Below the pieces are notes generated by a model. The model was given only the letters and a program-made list of their open reading frames with translations. It did no database searches and was not told where the DNA came from. Positions 54,796 through 64,000 of a DNA stretch of 64,000 nucleotides are shown here, piece by piece (position 1 is the first letter of the stretch; every line of letters begins with the position of its first letter). Position numbers and translations under genes: made by a program. Source of the DNA: Fluviicola sp. (GTDB lineage: Bacteria > Bacteroidota > Bacteroidia > Flavobacteriales_D > Crocinitomicaceae); NCBI RefSeq assembly GCF_029266855.1, contig NZ_JAQSWB010000001.1:62001-126000 (forward strand), given 5' to 3'.

Positions 54796-54839
54796 TATCT
54801 ATGCTTTATCTATGCTTTATTTATGCTGTATCAATGCCA
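54796..54839. repeat. Degenerate 11-bp tandem array (TATCTATGCTT x4)
   Basis: Units at 54796, 54807, 54818 and 54829; the first two identical, the last two diverged. 25 bases separate it from the heptamer array. The stretch 54840-55020 holds no gene I can support. Confidence 0.8.
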
Positions 54840-55023
54840 TAAATACGGTTTTAAGATAGGATATGAAGGCAGTAGTCCTTCGGCTTTTCTGTCTTAAAGT
54901 TGGAATGAAGCGGAGAAACTTCTCAGGTTCCTATTTTGTTGTAATGAACTACCGGGTTTTCGTCTGACTGAAGGTGTCAAGGTGATTCGTGCCAAAGCTT
55001 TTTTTAAAAAATGAATATTTGTA

Positions 55024-55031
55024 TATCTTTG
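55024..55031 (+). promoter_or_regulatory. -7 element (TATCTTTG) for rocD
   Basis: Exact consensus 95 bases before rocD, placing the two micro-ORFs inside the mRNA leader. Confidence 0.55.
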
Positions 55032-55041
55032 TAGTTCCCAG

Positions 55042-55096
55042 GGATGATTTCTCTCCTGCGACTGCAAATGAGGAAAGGATGATTGCTCTCCGCGAC
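55042..55096 (+). repeat. Duplicated ~20-bp block in the rocD leader
   Basis: ggatgatttctctcctgcgac (55042-55062) and ggatgattgctctccgcgac (55077-55096) differ by one substitution and a small indel. Each block holds the start of one micro-ORF. Confidence 0.8.
55044..55082 (+). CDS. Candidate leader micro-ORF 1 (12 aa) upstream of rocD
   Basis: Reads MISLLRLQMRKG and stops with TGA at 55080-55082, overlapping the second micro-ORF's ATG (ATGA). It has two Arg codons (cga, agg). Translation is not proven; it may equally be part of a structured RNA. Confidence 0.35.
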   Translation: MISLLRLQMRKG

Positions 55097-55102
55097 GAGT
55101 GA
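55079..55102 (+). CDS. Candidate leader micro-ORF 2 (7 aa) upstream of rocD
   Basis: Reads MIALRDE with one Arg codon and ends in three consecutive in-frame stops (tga taa tag, 55100-55108). It ends 24 bases before the rocD ATG. Same caveat as for micro-ORF 1. Confidence 0.35.
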   Translation: MIALRDE

Positions 55103-55126
55103 TAATAGCTTTAAAAAAAGATTATT

Positions 55127-56368
55127 ATGGTAACATTAGACAAATTGTCATCGGAAGAATTGATGCAGTTAGAAGACCGTTATGGAGCGCACAATTATCA
55201 TCCGCTTCCTGTCGTTCTTACAAAAGGAGAAGGAGTTTATGTTTGGGATGTTGAAGGGAAAAAGTATTTTGACTTTTTATCGGCATATTCTGCAGTAAAC
55301 CAGGGGCATTGCCATCCGAAGATCGTGAAAGCACTGATTGACCAGGCTCAAACCCTGACCTTAACTTCCCGAGCTTTCTACAACGATACATTGGGAGTTT
55401 ATGAGAAATTTGTAGCTGAATATTTCGGATTCGATAAAGTCCTTCCGATGAATACGGGAGCTGAGGCAGTTGAAACAGCAATTAAAATAGCCCGCAAGTG
55501 GGGGTATGAAAAGAAAGGTGTTGCCGAAAACCAGGCACAGATCATTGTGTGTGAGCAAAACTTCCACGGAAGAACGACAACCATTATTTCATTTTCAAGT
55601 GATCCGGATGCAAATACGAACTTCGGTCCGTTTACTCCCGGATTTATCCGCATTCCTTATAATGACCTGGATGCTTTGGCTGAAGCTGCAAAACAGGCAA
55701 ATGTAATTGGATTCTTGGTGGAGCCAATCCAGGGAGAAGCAGGAGTTTATGTTCCGGACGAAGGTTACCTGGCCGGTGCAAAAGAAATTTGTTCCAAAAA
55801 TAATATCCTGTTTATCGCTGATGAGGTTCAAACAGGAATTGCACGTACAGGAAAATTACTGGCAGTTGATCATGAAAATGTGAAACCCGATATCCTTATC
55901 CTTGGAAAAGCGATCTCCGGCGGGGTTTATCCTGTTTCAGCAGTTTTTGCCAACGATGACATTATGATGGTTATCAAACCTGGCCAACATGGGTCGACTT
56001 TTGGTGGAAATCCTTTGGCTGCTAAAGTTGCAATTGCAGCTTTGGAAGTGGTGACAGAGGAGAAACTGGCGGAGAATTCAGAGCGACTTGGACAATTGTT
56101 CCGTAAAGAAATGAATCGCATCATTGAGAAAACAGATCTGATCCTGAAAGTTCGTGGAAAAGGCTTGCTGAATGCAATCATTGTAAACGATACGGAAGAC
56201 AGCAAAACTGCGTGGAATTTATGCGTGGAATTAAAAAATAACGGTTTGCTTGCCAAGCCGACACACGGGAATATCATTCGCTTTGCACCGCCATTGGTGA
56301 TGACAGAAGAACAATTGATGGAATGTGTTGCGATCATTGAGAAGACAATTCTTGAGTTTAAGAAGTAA
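55127..56368 (+). CDS. rocD: Ornithine--oxo-acid transaminase
   Basis: 413 residues, class III PLP aminotransferase. It converts ornithine and 2-oxoglutarate to glutamate-5-semialdehyde and glutamate, the link from arginine to proline/glutamate. The PLP lysine is K261 in ILGKAISGG, the cofactor-binding Asp is in [12 protein letters not shown] (D232), and the N-terminal [11 protein letters not shown] with YGA is RocD-typical. A unique leader with micro-ORFs precedes it and a terminator follows. No rocF/argininase operon is attached. Confidence 0.93.
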   Translation: MVTLDKLSSEELMQLEDRYGAHNYHPLPVVLTKGEGVYVWDVEGKKYFDFLSAYSAVNQGHCHPKIVKALIDQAQTLTLTSRAFYNDTLGVYEKFVAEYFGFDKVLPMNTGAEAVETAIKIARKWGYEKKGVAENQAQIIVCEQNFHGRTTTIISFSSDPDANTNFGPFTPGFIRIPYNDLDALAEAAKQANVIGFLVEPIQGEAGVYVPDEGYLAGAKEICSKNNILFIADEVQTGIARTGKLLAVDHENVKPDILILGKAISGGVYPVSAVFANDDIMMVIKPGQHGSTFGGNPLAAKVAIAALEVVTEEKLAENSERLGQLFRKEMNRIIEKTDLILKVRGKGLLNAIIVNDTEDSKTAWNLCVELKNNGLLAKPTHGNIIRFAPPLVMTEEQLMECVAIIEKTILEFKK

Positions 56369-56436
56369 AACGAGCTGCTTCGACTTTGAATAAAGTATTT
56401 CAAGCCTTTGGTTTAAGCACTTATCAAAATAATTAT

Positions 56437-56468
56437 AAAATCCTTCGCTAAAGCGAGGGATTTTTTTT
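56437..56468 (+). terminator. Terminator of rocD
   Basis: Stem aaaatccttcgct/agcgagggatttt with one G-U pair, then a run of T. Confidence 0.85.
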
Positions 56469-56498
56469 GACTCTGATTATCTTCGGCAAAAAATACCT

Positions 56499-57017
56499 AT
56501 GCTATTGATTTTAATTTGTTCACTGGCTGTATTGATCCTGGTTCCGCTTATTGTGGTAATCGTTATCAAAAACAGTCTCATTGCCAAAGAAAACCAGGTT
56601 GAAAATGCCTTTGCATCCGTGGATGTCATGCTGAAGAAACGATTTGATCTGATTCCCCAATTAACATCCTGTGTGAGCGGCTACATGACCCATGAGAAAG
56701 ATTTACTGGAAAAATTAACGGCTTTAAGATCAGGTTCAAGAGATACAGAAGCGCTGGCACAAAGTAATCACGAATTACAGAACCAATTCAGCCAGTTTTT
56801 GATCAAAGCTGAAGCTTACCCGGATCTGAAAGCAAGCGACCAATTCATGATGCTCCAGAGAAGTATGAATGAAATGGAAGAACAGCTGGCAGCTTCAAGA
56901 AGAACCTATAATATGTCGATCGAGATCTTCAATAATGCCGTACTTCAGTTTCCTTCTTCCATTATTGCGAAACGAAACAAGATGAGTAAGAAAGAATATC
57001 TCAAATTCAACGACTAA
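56499..57017 (+). CDS. LemA family protein
   Basis: 172 residues. One N-terminal transmembrane helix (residues 2-23) precedes the LemA helical domain, with NQVENAFASVDVMLKKRFDLIPQL (34-57) and the Y.M.IE.FNN end (YNMSIEIFNNAVLQFPSSI). Its job in bacteria is not settled. It is two bases before the DUF3137 gene and the two recur as a pair in many genomes. Confidence 0.9.
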   Translation: MLLILICSLAVLILVPLIVVIVIKNSLIAKENQVENAFASVDVMLKKRFDLIPQLTSCVSGYMTHEKDLLEKLTALRSGSRDTEALAQSNHELQNQFSQFLIKAEAYPDLKASDQFMMLQRSMNEMEEQLAASRRTYNMSIEIFNNAVLQFPSSIIAKRNKMSKKEYLKFND

Positions 57018-57019
57018 GC

Positions 57020-58000
57020 ATGGAAATCAATTTTGCACAGCTTCAGGCTGATTTAATCGCTGGAGATTTGGGAGTTTTGGAATCCGAAAGAAGAGCATAC
57101 ACCAAAAAGTTTTGGAAATACTTTCTTATCTGTTTGGCTTTCTTTATCGGGGTTCCGCTGGTGATCTTCATTGTGAGCCCGGATTCTATGTTGGCTGCAC
57201 TTATTACAGGTGGTGTGATTTTGGTCGGATCTGCTATTTTTTTAGGCATAGGTTACAACCGTTTCTACAAACATTTCAAAGAGCAGTTCAAAGGAAAGGT
57301 CATCCCGGCAGTCGTGAAATTTGTAGACGAGCGACTGAGTTATGACCCAAACCTGGGATTAATGGACAAGTACGCCGAGAGCAAGATCTTTACTCAGCGT
57401 TATGACCGCCACAAAGCGGAAGATACGATCTCGGGAAAATTTGATCTGACAGATTTCGCATTTGGAGAAATACATACGGAGTATAAAACTGTTACAACAG
57501 ACAAAAACGGTCGAAGACAGGAACACTGGCATACGATTTTCAAAGGAATGTTCTTTGTGAGCGATTTTCATAAAAACTTCCACGGAGAAACAATGATCGA
57601 TATGGATTTCATGGAGCGTTACCTGGGGAAACTTGGGCGAAAGTTTCAGCAATGGAACTCAAGCAGAGATGGGGACCTGGTAAAACTTGAAAATCCGGAG
57701 TTCGAAAAGAAATTTGCAGTTTACAGCACCGATGAACAGGAATGCAGGTACATTCTCACTCCTTCCATGATGGAGCGCCTGCTTGAAATGAGCAAAAAAC
57801 TGAATTTCAAGATTTCCATTTCCTTTCGAAATAACCAGGTTTATATTGCTGTTTTCAATAATATGGATTTGTTCGAACCCTCTGTTTTTGGCAGTTTACT
57901 GAAAGAAGAAGATTACAAGATCATTATTACTATATTAAAGTCGATGACAGGTATTATCGAGGATTTGAATCTGAATACACGCATCTGGACGAAAGAATAA
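57020..58000 (+). CDS. DUF3137 domain membrane protein
   Basis: 326 residues. Two adjacent transmembrane helices (about residues 32-54 and 58-77) are followed by a soluble DUF3137 region with DRHKAEDTISGKFDLTDFAFGEIH and TIFKGMFFVSDFHKNF. Function unknown. Two bases separate it from lemA, so they are co-expressed. Confidence 0.88.
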   Translation: MEINFAQLQADLIAGDLGVLESERRAYTKKFWKYFLICLAFFIGVPLVIFIVSPDSMLAALITGGVILVGSAIFLGIGYNRFYKHFKEQFKGKVIPAVVKFVDERLSYDPNLGLMDKYAESKIFTQRYDRHKAEDTISGKFDLTDFAFGEIHTEYKTVTTDKNGRRQEHWHTIFKGMFFVSDFHKNFHGETMIDMDFMERYLGKLGRKFQQWNSSRDGDLVKLENPEFEKKFAVYSTDEQECRYILTPSMMERLLEMSKKLNFKISISFRNNQVYIAVFNNMDLFEPSVFGSLLKEEDYKIIITILKSMTGIIEDLNLNTRIWTKE

Positions 58001-58065
58001 TCGATTTAGTAATCAATTAATCGAATTCTAACAGGTGTTTTCCTCGTTCTAAGAATCACATTAAC

Positions 58066-58073
58066 TATATTTG
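58066..58073 (+). promoter_or_regulatory. -7 element (TATATTTG) for the second phosphohexomutase
   Basis: Exact consensus, 22 bases before the TTG start. Confidence 0.5.
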
Positions 58074-58095
58074 AACCCATAAAAACAGAAGAGAT

Positions 58096-59505
58096 TTGGC
58101 AACAAAAATAAAATTTGGAACAGATGGCTGGCGAGCAATCATCGCAGATGAATTTACAGTAGAGAATGTAGCGCGGGTGGCATATGCAACTGCGCAATGG
58201 TTAAAAAAGTCTGACTGGAATTCAAAAATCGCATTGGGACATGACTGCAGGTTTGCAGGTGAACTTTTTGCAGAAACTGTTGCCAAAGTGCTCTTGCATG
58301 AAGGAATCGAGGTTTTGATGTCAAAAGGATTCGTTTCAACCCCGATGATCTCTTTGGCTGCAAACCAATTGAATTGCGGGTTAGGAGTAATTCTTACAGC
58401 AAGTCATAATCCTCCGTCGTATAACGGATACAAGTTAAAAGCACATTACGGCGGGCCTTTGACTCCTGAATTAGTTCAGGAAATCGAAGACATTATCCCG
58501 GATTCCCTGCCGTTTGATTATGCTGCTGTGGACTTGAGCAGTTTTGAGAAAAGCGGGAAATTGGAAATCGTGGATTTTGAAACGCGATACGTTCAGCATA
58601 TCGAGAAGAATTTTGACCTGGAAGCAATCCGAAAATCCGGTTTAAACCTGGTGTACGATGCTATGTATGGAGCAGGACAAAATGTGATCAGACGAATTTT
58701 ACCCGATGTTCAATTGCTGCATTGCGATTACAATCCTTCTTTCCATGGTCAGGCTCCCGAGCCGATTCAAAAGAATTTACAGGAATTGGAACAATACATC
58801 CTGGCAAAAGGAAATATTCATTGTGCTTTGGCAACGGATGGTGATGCAGACCGAATCGGGCTATACAATGGAAAAGGGGAGTTCATCGACTCTCATCACA
58901 TTATTTTATTGCTGCTTCATTACCTGGTAACAAATAAAGGAATGACCGGTAAAGTAGTTACTGCCTTCAGTACAACTCCACGCGTAAAAACACTTGCAGA
59001 GCATTACGGTTTAGAGTACCAGGTTGTAAAGATCGGGTTTAAATACATCGCCGGGATCATGGTAGATGAAGATGTTCTGATCGGTGGAGAGGAATCCGGT
59101 GGAATTGCTGTAAAAGGTCATATTCCCGAACGCGACGGAATCTGGATGGGACTGATCATTTGGGAATACATGGCGAAATCCGGTAAAACACTGGATCAAC
59201 TGATAGATGAGGTTTACGCAATTGTAGGTGCATTTAAGTTTGAACGAAATGATTTACACATTACGGAAGATATGAAGCAGGCAATTGTTGCAAAGTGCAG
59301 CAATAATGAATACCATGCATTCGGGAAATATGCCGTAAAAGACGTCGGAACCATCGACGGGTGGAAATTCTTCTTTGACGATAATCGCTGGATGATGATC
59401 CGGGCATCCGGAACAGAACCGGTTTTAAGAACCTATGCTGAAGCTCCGACACTTGAAGAAGTAAGAGAGATATTAAAGACAACCGAACAAACAATATGTA
59501 ATTAA
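58096..59505 (+). CDS. Phosphoglucomutase/phosphomannomutase family protein
   Basis: 469 residues starting with TTG. The phosphoserine loop TASHNP has Ser103, the metal loop DGDADR is at 248-253, the sugar-recognition GEESGG is near 333, and RASGTEPVLRTY forms the phosphate loop. The family swaps phosphate between C1 and C6 of glucose or mannose phosphates. It differs from the GlmM at 32010 and is probably the phosphoglucomutase/phosphomannomutase; the sugar cannot be read from sequence. A bidirectional terminator follows. Confidence 0.85.
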   Translation: MATKIKFGTDGWRAIIADEFTVENVARVAYATAQWLKKSDWNSKIALGHDCRFAGELFAETVAKVLLHEGIEVLMSKGFVSTPMISLAANQLNCGLGVILTASHNPPSYNGYKLKAHYGGPLTPELVQEIEDIIPDSLPFDYAAVDLSSFEKSGKLEIVDFETRYVQHIEKNFDLEAIRKSGLNLVYDAMYGAGQNVIRRILPDVQLLHCDYNPSFHGQAPEPIQKNLQELEQYILAKGNIHCALATDGDADRIGLYNGKGEFIDSHHIILLLLHYLVTNKGMTGKVVTAFSTTPRVKTLAEHYGLEYQVVKIGFKYIAGIMVDEDVLIGGEESGGIAVKGHIPERDGIWMGLIIWEYMAKSGKTLDQLIDEVYAIVGAFKFERNDLHITEDMKQAIVAKCSNNEYHAFGKYAVKDVGTIDGWKFFFDDNRWMMIRASGTEPVLRTYAEAPTLEEVREILKTTEQTICN

Positions 59506-59510
59506 AAAAA

Positions 59511-59537
59511 AAGCCCGTTATTCAACGGGCTTTTTTT
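59511..59537. terminator. Bidirectional terminator between convergent genes
   Basis: Stem aagcccgtt/aacgggctt with A-tract before and T-tract after; serves the phosphohexomutase (plus) and the His-rich protein (minus). Confidence 0.85.
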
Positions 59538-60094
59538 TAATGTCTATGTCCTTTTCCTTTTCCATGTCCCTTGCCATGACCGCGGCCAGGATGGTGACCA
59601 TGATGATGTCCGTTGTTATGTCGTTCCTTTACAATGACGTAACGCTCTTCAACATAAACAGGCTGAGGTGCAGAGTTTATTTCCAAATGAAAACTCACAT
59701 TCGGCTTAGGTCTGCTTTCGACATGAAGCCTTGCTGAAGGTGCAGTGTGAGTAACGCGATATTCATAATAAGTTCTCCGGTGTTCCGGATTGTAATAATA
59801 CGGATGTGCAGAAGCTATCCATAATTCAAATCTCGGAGCATTGGAATACGTTACTGTTACATACCGTCCGGGCAAATGTGATACCGGTTTCCAGTAAGTT
59901 TGTTCCCAAACAAAGTAGACACTGCTAACCGGATCGTAATAAACATTTTGTTTGGGATAATAATAATATTTATGCTTATTCGGATGGTGTTTTTGTAATG
60001 AATAAGGGCGCTGAGCAAACAAATCATTTCCCATTGTACTCAATAAAAAGCAAAGGGTCAAAGCCAGTGCGGAATAATTACTTAATTTTTTCAT
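59537..60094 (-). CDS. Secreted His-rich-tail protein
   Basis: 185 residues with a signal peptide (ALALTLCFLLSTMGNDLFAQ). The mature part is Tyr/His rich (HKYYYYPKQNVYYDPVSSVYFVWEQ) and the last 30 residues are a His/Gly/Lys tail with repeats such as GHGKGHGKGKGHRH, a possible metal-binding tail. No named family. The terminator at 59511 lies beyond its stop. Confidence 0.7.
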   Translation of the reverse strand: MKKLSNYSALALTLCFLLSTMGNDLFAQRPYSLQKHHPNKHKYYYYPKQNVYYDPVSSVYFVWEQTYWKPVSHLPGRYVTVTYSNAPRFELWIASAHPYYYNPEHRRTYYEYRVTHTAPSARLHVESRPKPNVSFHLEINSAPQPVYVEERYVIVKERHNNGHHHGHHPGRGHGKGHGKGKGHRH

Positions 60095-60308
60095 GACTTT
60101 AGTGTTTGAGTGATATGACTACTAGTTGTTCAATAGTCTTGCCAGAAAGTAATGATATCTGTTTTGATCTTTTAATTGTTTTAAAATCAGTCAGTTATAT
60201 CTGGTTTGGTTTTACTCTTGAATTTACTTTCAATATGGCAATCACAACCGTTTTGGATAATTGTTTTTCAAAATGGAAGCTTTGATCCCAATGTGTGGTG
60301 AATTGACT

Positions 60309-60316
60309 ATTTTTGG
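60309..60316 (+). promoter_or_regulatory. -7 element (TATTTTTG) for aroC
   Basis: Exact consensus, about 23 bases before the chosen aroC start; position uncertain by one base. Confidence 0.45.
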
Positions 60317-60339
60317 AAGAATCATTGGTCAATAGGAGT

Positions 60340-61410
60340 ATGGCAGGTTCAAGTTTTGGAACATTAGTTCGGTTAAGCACTTTCGGGGAATCACATGGCA
60401 AAGCGCTGGGAGGCATCCTGGAAGGGATTCCGGCCGGTTTTTCAATTGATACCGAAGAGTTGCAAAAAGATCTGGACCGAAGAAGACCCGGACAATCTGC
60501 TATTGTAACCCAACGAAAAGAATCGGATCGTGTTCAGTTTTTATCGGGCATTTTTGAGGGAAAAACATTGGGTACTCCCATTGGTTTTTTGATTGAAAAC
60601 GAAGATCAAAAATCGAAAGATTACGATGAAATTAAGCAGGCATTCAGACCTTCCCATGCCGATTTTACTTACCAGCAAAAATACGGTATCAGAGACTACC
60701 GGGGAGGAGGCCGTTCTTCAGCCAGGGAAACCGTGTCACGAGTTGTGGCCGGATCGATTGCGAAACAAATTTTAGCCAAAGAGGGAATACGGATCGATGC
60801 ATTTGTGGACCAGATAGGGTTGCTTAAATGGACCGGAGAATGGAAGGCTGAGCTTAAAGAAATCAGTGAATCAACCCTTGTGCGTGTTCCTTCGTTAGAA
60901 CTTGCAGTAGAAATGGAAGAATTGATTCGGGAAGTGAGAAAAGACGGAGATACTATTGGAGGCAGCATTCGCTGTGTCATTGAAGGAGTTCCTGCAGGCC
61001 TCGGAGAACCTGTTTTTGATAAATTACATGCAGAACTAGGGAAGGCAATGCTTTCAATCAATGCAGTAAAAGGTTTTGAGATAGGCTCCGGTTTCGGTGC
61101 AATTTCGATGCGGGGATCCGAACACAATGATCTGTTTACGACCGATGGAAAAACAACAAGCAATCATTCGGGGGGAATACAAGGTGGAATTTCAAATGGA
61201 ATGCCAATTGATTTCAGAGTAGCTTTTAAACCGGTTGCCACTATTATGAAAGACCAGGAAACAATCAACGATGCTTATGAACAGCTTACTTTAAGCGGAA
61301 AGGGCAGACATGACCCTTGTGTGGTTCCGAGAGCTGTTCCGATAGTGGAAGCTATGGCAGCTTTAGTGGTACTTGATTACTTTTTAATTCAAAAAGCCTA
61401 TCATTCATGA
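60340..61410 (+). CDS. aroC: Chorismate synthase
   Basis: 356 residues. AroC makes chorismate from EPSP using reduced FMN, the end of the shikimate pathway. [20 protein letters not shown] matches the family start, then [20 protein letters not shown] and [25 protein letters not shown] chose the internal ATG because the family begins MAGSSFG; a nine-codon TTG extension is possible. Its stop overlaps the next gene (ATGA at 61407-61410). Confidence 0.95.
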   Translation: MAGSSFGTLVRLSTFGESHGKALGGILEGIPAGFSIDTEELQKDLDRRRPGQSAIVTQRKESDRVQFLSGIFEGKTLGTPIGFLIENEDQKSKDYDEIKQAFRPSHADFTYQQKYGIRDYRGGGRSSARETVSRVVAGSIAKQILAKEGIRIDAFVDQIGLLKWTGEWKAELKEISESTLVRVPSLELAVEMEELIREVRKDGDTIGGSIRCVIEGVPAGLGEPVFDKLHAELGKAMLSINAVKGFEIGSGFGAISMRGSEHNDLFTTDGKTTSNHSGGIQGGISNGMPIDFRVAFKPVATIMKDQETINDAYEQLTLSGKGRHDPCVVPRAVPIVEAMAALVVLDYFLIQKAYHS

Positions 61411-63215
61411 AGCAAAGCCTCGAAAAAGTATTGGCTAAGAAATGGATGATTTTCCTCTTGTTTGTTTCACTAACTTATTTGTTTGGGACTAAAACAGACA
61501 GACGATACGGATGGACCAATATCAATGTAAAAGAAGCAACGGCTATTTATTCCGATGGTGCGGGTTACTATGCCTTTTTACCTGAATGGTTTATCTATGA
61601 GGGGAATAATTTCGCTTTTAATGACAGCATTGGTAAAAAATACCCGGATGCAGGTTTTGAGGATAACTTATCAAACGCTAACGGAATTCGCTTTAACAAA
61701 TACTTCACCGGCACCGCTCAATGTCTGACACCCTTTTTCTTAATCGGCCATGCTCATGCAAATGCAGCCGGAGAAGACACTGACGGATACAGCTGGCCTT
61801 ATTTGCTTTGGCTTAATGCGGGAATGATCGCCTATTCGATGATAGGATTTATTTCGCTTTTTCTATTCCTGCGAAGATTAAAGCTGGATTATTTTGCCTG
61901 TTATACGGCGGTAATTTCCCTGGCTCTTGCAACTAATCTGAGTTTTTACATCTATTTGGATATTCCTTATTCACACGTTTTTTCGTTTGCCATTGTTAAT
62001 CTGTGCCTGCTCCAGGGATTGAAGTGGATACAGGAAAACAAGGGGTTAAACCTGCTGTTTTTTTTCTTTTTCCTTGGACTTTCATTCGCTATTAGACCTA
62101 CGAACATCCTGATACTTTCTGTCATTCCCTTTTTGTTTGCCACGAACAAAGAATTATGGAACCGTTTGAAGGCACTTTTCACTCGGCAATGGAATACCCT
62201 GTTGTTTGGTGTTGTACTATTCGGAATTCCTGTTCTGATTCAAATTTATTCCTTCTATCTCCAAATGGGAGAGGTGAGGTTAAACAGCTATTCCGATGAG
62301 GGCTTTTCAAATTGGAAAGATCCTTATTTATGGCAAATTCTTTTCGGTTTCCGCAAAGGAATGTTTGTTTACAGTCCGTTTTTGCTCCTGTTGTTCCCAG
62401 GCTTGGTACTCATGTTTTTCAAGAGTAAACGATTATTTGCAGGAGTTCTCATTTTTGGATTACTTTCCGCCTATGTTTTGTCGTCCTGGTGGTGCTGGTG
62501 GTATGGAGGTTCTCTGGGGTTCAGAGCAATGATTGACTTTTATGGTGTTTTGGTTATTCCGGTTGCTTTTTTAATACATTACTCACCGGGAATTTGGCGT
62601 GTCTTTATTTTATTGTTTATCGTTTTGACCGCTTACGTTTATCAAACTTACGAGTTCCAGTACCGCAAAAGAATCATCCATTACGATTACATGAATTACC
62701 CGATGTGGAAAAAGATCTTTCTGAAAGAAGACCCACGTTTTAACTTTGTGTTCTATTCAAAGATTGACACACTTCCGCAGAACAGCCAACCTGTGAGCAG
62801 TTTAATGGGGTTTTCAGTAAAAGGGCAGCCCTTAAAGCACGATCGTGTTTACGGAGGCGATTCACTGGTGATCTATCCCAATACAGTCGATTTCATGAAA
62901 CGTTTAAGTTATCCGAATTTGACTCGATCCGATGCGTTTGCAGGTGTCCGGGTTTCGATGGATCTTTATTTGGGAAAACCGGATGAAAACGTGAACATTC
63001 TTGCCAGGTATTTCAAATCGGGTTCCGAGCTGGGAATGGACGATATGATTATAAGTTCCAGGCCCAGAAACATTAAGGAATGGGAGTTTATTAAGGTAGA
63101 TCTCACCTCGGATCATCGATGGAAAGATCTCGATTCCATACAATGCAGCCTGGTCATCGGGGGAGAAACCACCCGGTTTAAGAATTTGAACATACAGTTC
63201 TTTAAGTACCATTAA
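61407..63215 (+). CDS. Polytopic membrane protein, GT39-like (predicted)
   Basis: 602 residues with about ten transmembrane helices between residues 14 and 410 and a C-terminal soluble beta domain. The first loop [15 protein letters not shown] resembles the D-x-x-x-Y motif region of GT39-like glycosyltransferases in the first extracytoplasmic loop. The activity is not proven. Overlaps the aroC stop by four bases but has no evident functional tie to chorismate. Confidence 0.6.
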   Translation: MKQSLEKVLAKKWMIFLLFVSLTYLFGTKTDRRYGWTNINVKEATAIYSDGAGYYAFLPEWFIYEGNNFAFNDSIGKKYPDAGFEDNLSNANGIRFNKYFTGTAQCLTPFFLIGHAHANAAGEDTDGYSWPYLLWLNAGMIAYSMIGFISLFLFLRRLKLDYFACYTAVISLALATNLSFYIYLDIPYSHVFSFAIVNLCLLQGLKWIQENKGLNLLFFFFFLGLSFAIRPTNILILSVIPFLFATNKELWNRLKALFTRQWNTLLFGVVLFGIPVLIQIYSFYLQMGEVRLNSYSDEGFSNWKDPYLWQILFGFRKGMFVYSPFLLLLFPGLVLMFFKSKRLFAGVLIFGLLSAYVLSSWWCWWYGGSLGFRAMIDFYGVLVIPVAFLIHYSPGIWRVFILLFIVLTAYVYQTYEFQYRKRIIHYDYMNYPMWKKIFLKEDPRFNFVFYSKIDTLPQNSQPVSSLMGFSVKGQPLKHDRVYGGDSLVIYPNTVDFMKRLSYPNLTRSDAFAGVRVSMDLYLGKPDENVNILARYFKSGSELGMDDMIISSRPRNIKEWEFIKVDLTSDHRWKDLDSIQCSLVIGGETTRFKNLNIQFFKYH

Positions 63216-63300
63216 TTTAATTCAATTCATTCCTTGTTTTTAACTAAAAATAAGAGAGAAATTGCTGTTTTTCTTCTTATAAATGGTTAAATTCAAAGGC

Positions 63301-64000
63301 ATGGAACGAAAAAGAATTGTCATCATAGGAGGTGGCTTCGCGGGATTGAATCTCGCTCGTAAATTGGCAAAGTCCGATTGTGAAATTATCCTGGTGGATA
63401 AACAAAACCACCACATGTTTCAACCTTTATTCTACCAGGTGGCAAGTGCGCGCCTGGAACCTTCGAATATTTCTTTCCCATTCAGGGCTATTTTCAGGCG
63501 AAGGAAGAATGTGATTTTCAGGTATGCGACTGTAAACCGGATTCGTCCGGATGACCAAGTCATTGAAACTTCAATGGGAGAGCTTTGGTATGATGAACTT
63601 GTCATTGCAACAGGATGTAAAACCAATTTTTTCGGAGATCCTGATTTGGAGAAATACACCATGGCTATGAAATCCACCCAGCAAACAATCCATATCCGGA
63701 ATACCATTCTTACGAAATTCGAGAAGATCATGTTTGTGAGCAACCAGCAGGAGAAAGATGAATTGATGAACCTGGTAATTGTTGGTGCCGGTCCCACAGG
63801 TGTAGAGCTTTCAGGTGCTTTGGTGGAAATGAAAACAAAGGTTCTTCCGAAAGACTATCCGCATTACGATTTTTCAAAGTTGAAAATCATTTTGCTGGAA
63901 GGGAGTCCGAATACCCTGAACTCCATGAGTGACAAATCCAGGATATGGTCTCGCAGGTACTTAGAGAAAATGGGGGTAGAAGTGAGGACTTCGACAGTTG
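63301..64000 (+). CDS. ndh: Type II NADH dehydrogenase (NDH-2), 5' part
   Basis: 233 residues to the window edge; the rest is outside. The FAD motif IVIIGGGFAGLNLA (residues 6-19), NHHMFQPLFYQVAS (about 37-50), VIATGCKTNFFG and the second dinucleotide motif VIVGAGPTGVELSGAL (about 160) match the single-subunit NADH:quinone oxidoreductase, which feeds electrons to menaquinone without pumping protons. An alternative in-frame ATG is at 63283. The reading frame is open to the edge. Confidence 0.85.
   Translation, partial: MERKRIVIIGGGFAGLNLARKLAKSDCEIILVDKQNHHMFQPLFYQVASARLEPSNISFPFRAIFRRRKNVIFRYATVNRIRPDDQVIETSMGELWYDELVIATGCKTNFFGDPDLEKYTMAMKSTQQTIHIRNTILTKFEKIMFVSNQQEKDELMNLVIVGAGPTGVELSGALVEMKTKVLPKDYPHYDFSKLKIILLEGSPNTLNSMSDKSRIWSRRYLEKMGVEVRTSTV

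Noticed and set aside
54673-54839. A CRISPR array
   Set aside because: The repeats are 7- and 11-bp head-to-tail units without spacers, and no cas gene is near.
55042-55096. A guanidine-II (mini-ykkC) riboswitch in the rocD leader
   Set aside because: The repeated blocks do not show the paired short hairpins with ACGR loops; the repeats are direct, not hairpins.
1-64000. tRNA or rRNA genes
   Set aside because: No cloverleaf or ribosomal RNA stretch was recognised on either strand.

Overview
The window is a chromosomal segment of a Bacteroidota bacterium, most likely Flavobacteriales and plausibly a Crocinitomicaceae (Fluviicola-like) genome. Three things point there. Secreted proteins end in type IX secretion (T9SS) sorting domains. 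The promoter-like motifs are TAnnTTTG (-7) with TTG/TTTG (-33), as known for this phylum. The gene sets bamD-rpoZ-coaBC-DUF4835-recN and NrnA-GldI are phylum-typical. The genus is inference; no rRNA or tRNA gene was seen.

Layout. 1-16.1 kb: housekeeping and envelope genes on the plus strand (NrnA, two FKBP-type isomerases including a GldI-like lipoprotein, an M23/LysM peptidase, a degenerate patatin, the BamD/omega/CoaBC/DUF4835/RecN operon, a PhnP-like hydrolase, FabI, two small outer-membrane proteins), then a minus-strand lipoprotein and a secreted HEYGH protein. 16.2-30.6 kb: a minus-strand accessory block with a YdcF-like protein, a 1479-aa T9SS type A protein, a 649-aa T9SS type B protein with a small secreted partner, a GbsR/MarR regulator, and a four-gene cobalamin acquisition operon (DUF4465/T9SS protein, BtuB-like receptor, BtuG-like propeller, second T9SS protein) behind a clear cobalamin riboswitch. 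30.8-40.8 kb: TPR protein, RibH, GlmM, MuiA-like protein, DUF983, YhiN-like flavoprotein, M42-like peptidase, YigZ and DnaA. 41.3-53.4 kb: thioesterase, formimidoylglutamase-like enzyme, membrane-anchored patatin, a permuted NlpC/P60-like protein, CorA, topoisomerase IV (ParE/ParC) and an AAA ATPase behind a strong inverted repeat. 53.5-64 kb: fatty-acid desaturase, a locus of two tandem arrays, RocD behind a duplicated micro-ORF leader, LemA/DUF3137, a second phosphohexomutase, AroC, a polytopic membrane protein and the start of a type II NADH dehydrogenase.

Most interesting: the riboswitch-controlled cobalamin operon in which two T9SS cargo proteins flank a BtuB/BtuG pair; a patatin-fold protein that has lost both catalytic residues; the rocD leader with two overlapping, duplicated micro-ORFs; a perfect 14-copy heptamer array upstream of a desaturase; a 13-bp inverted repeat over the -33 box of an AAA ATPase gene; several dispersed palindromic elements; and a set of genes whose -7-like box sits 4-5 nt from the start codon, suggesting leaderless transcripts. 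No CRISPR array, prophage, insertion sequence or complete defence island was seen. All family assignments are from reading the sequence; no search was run.
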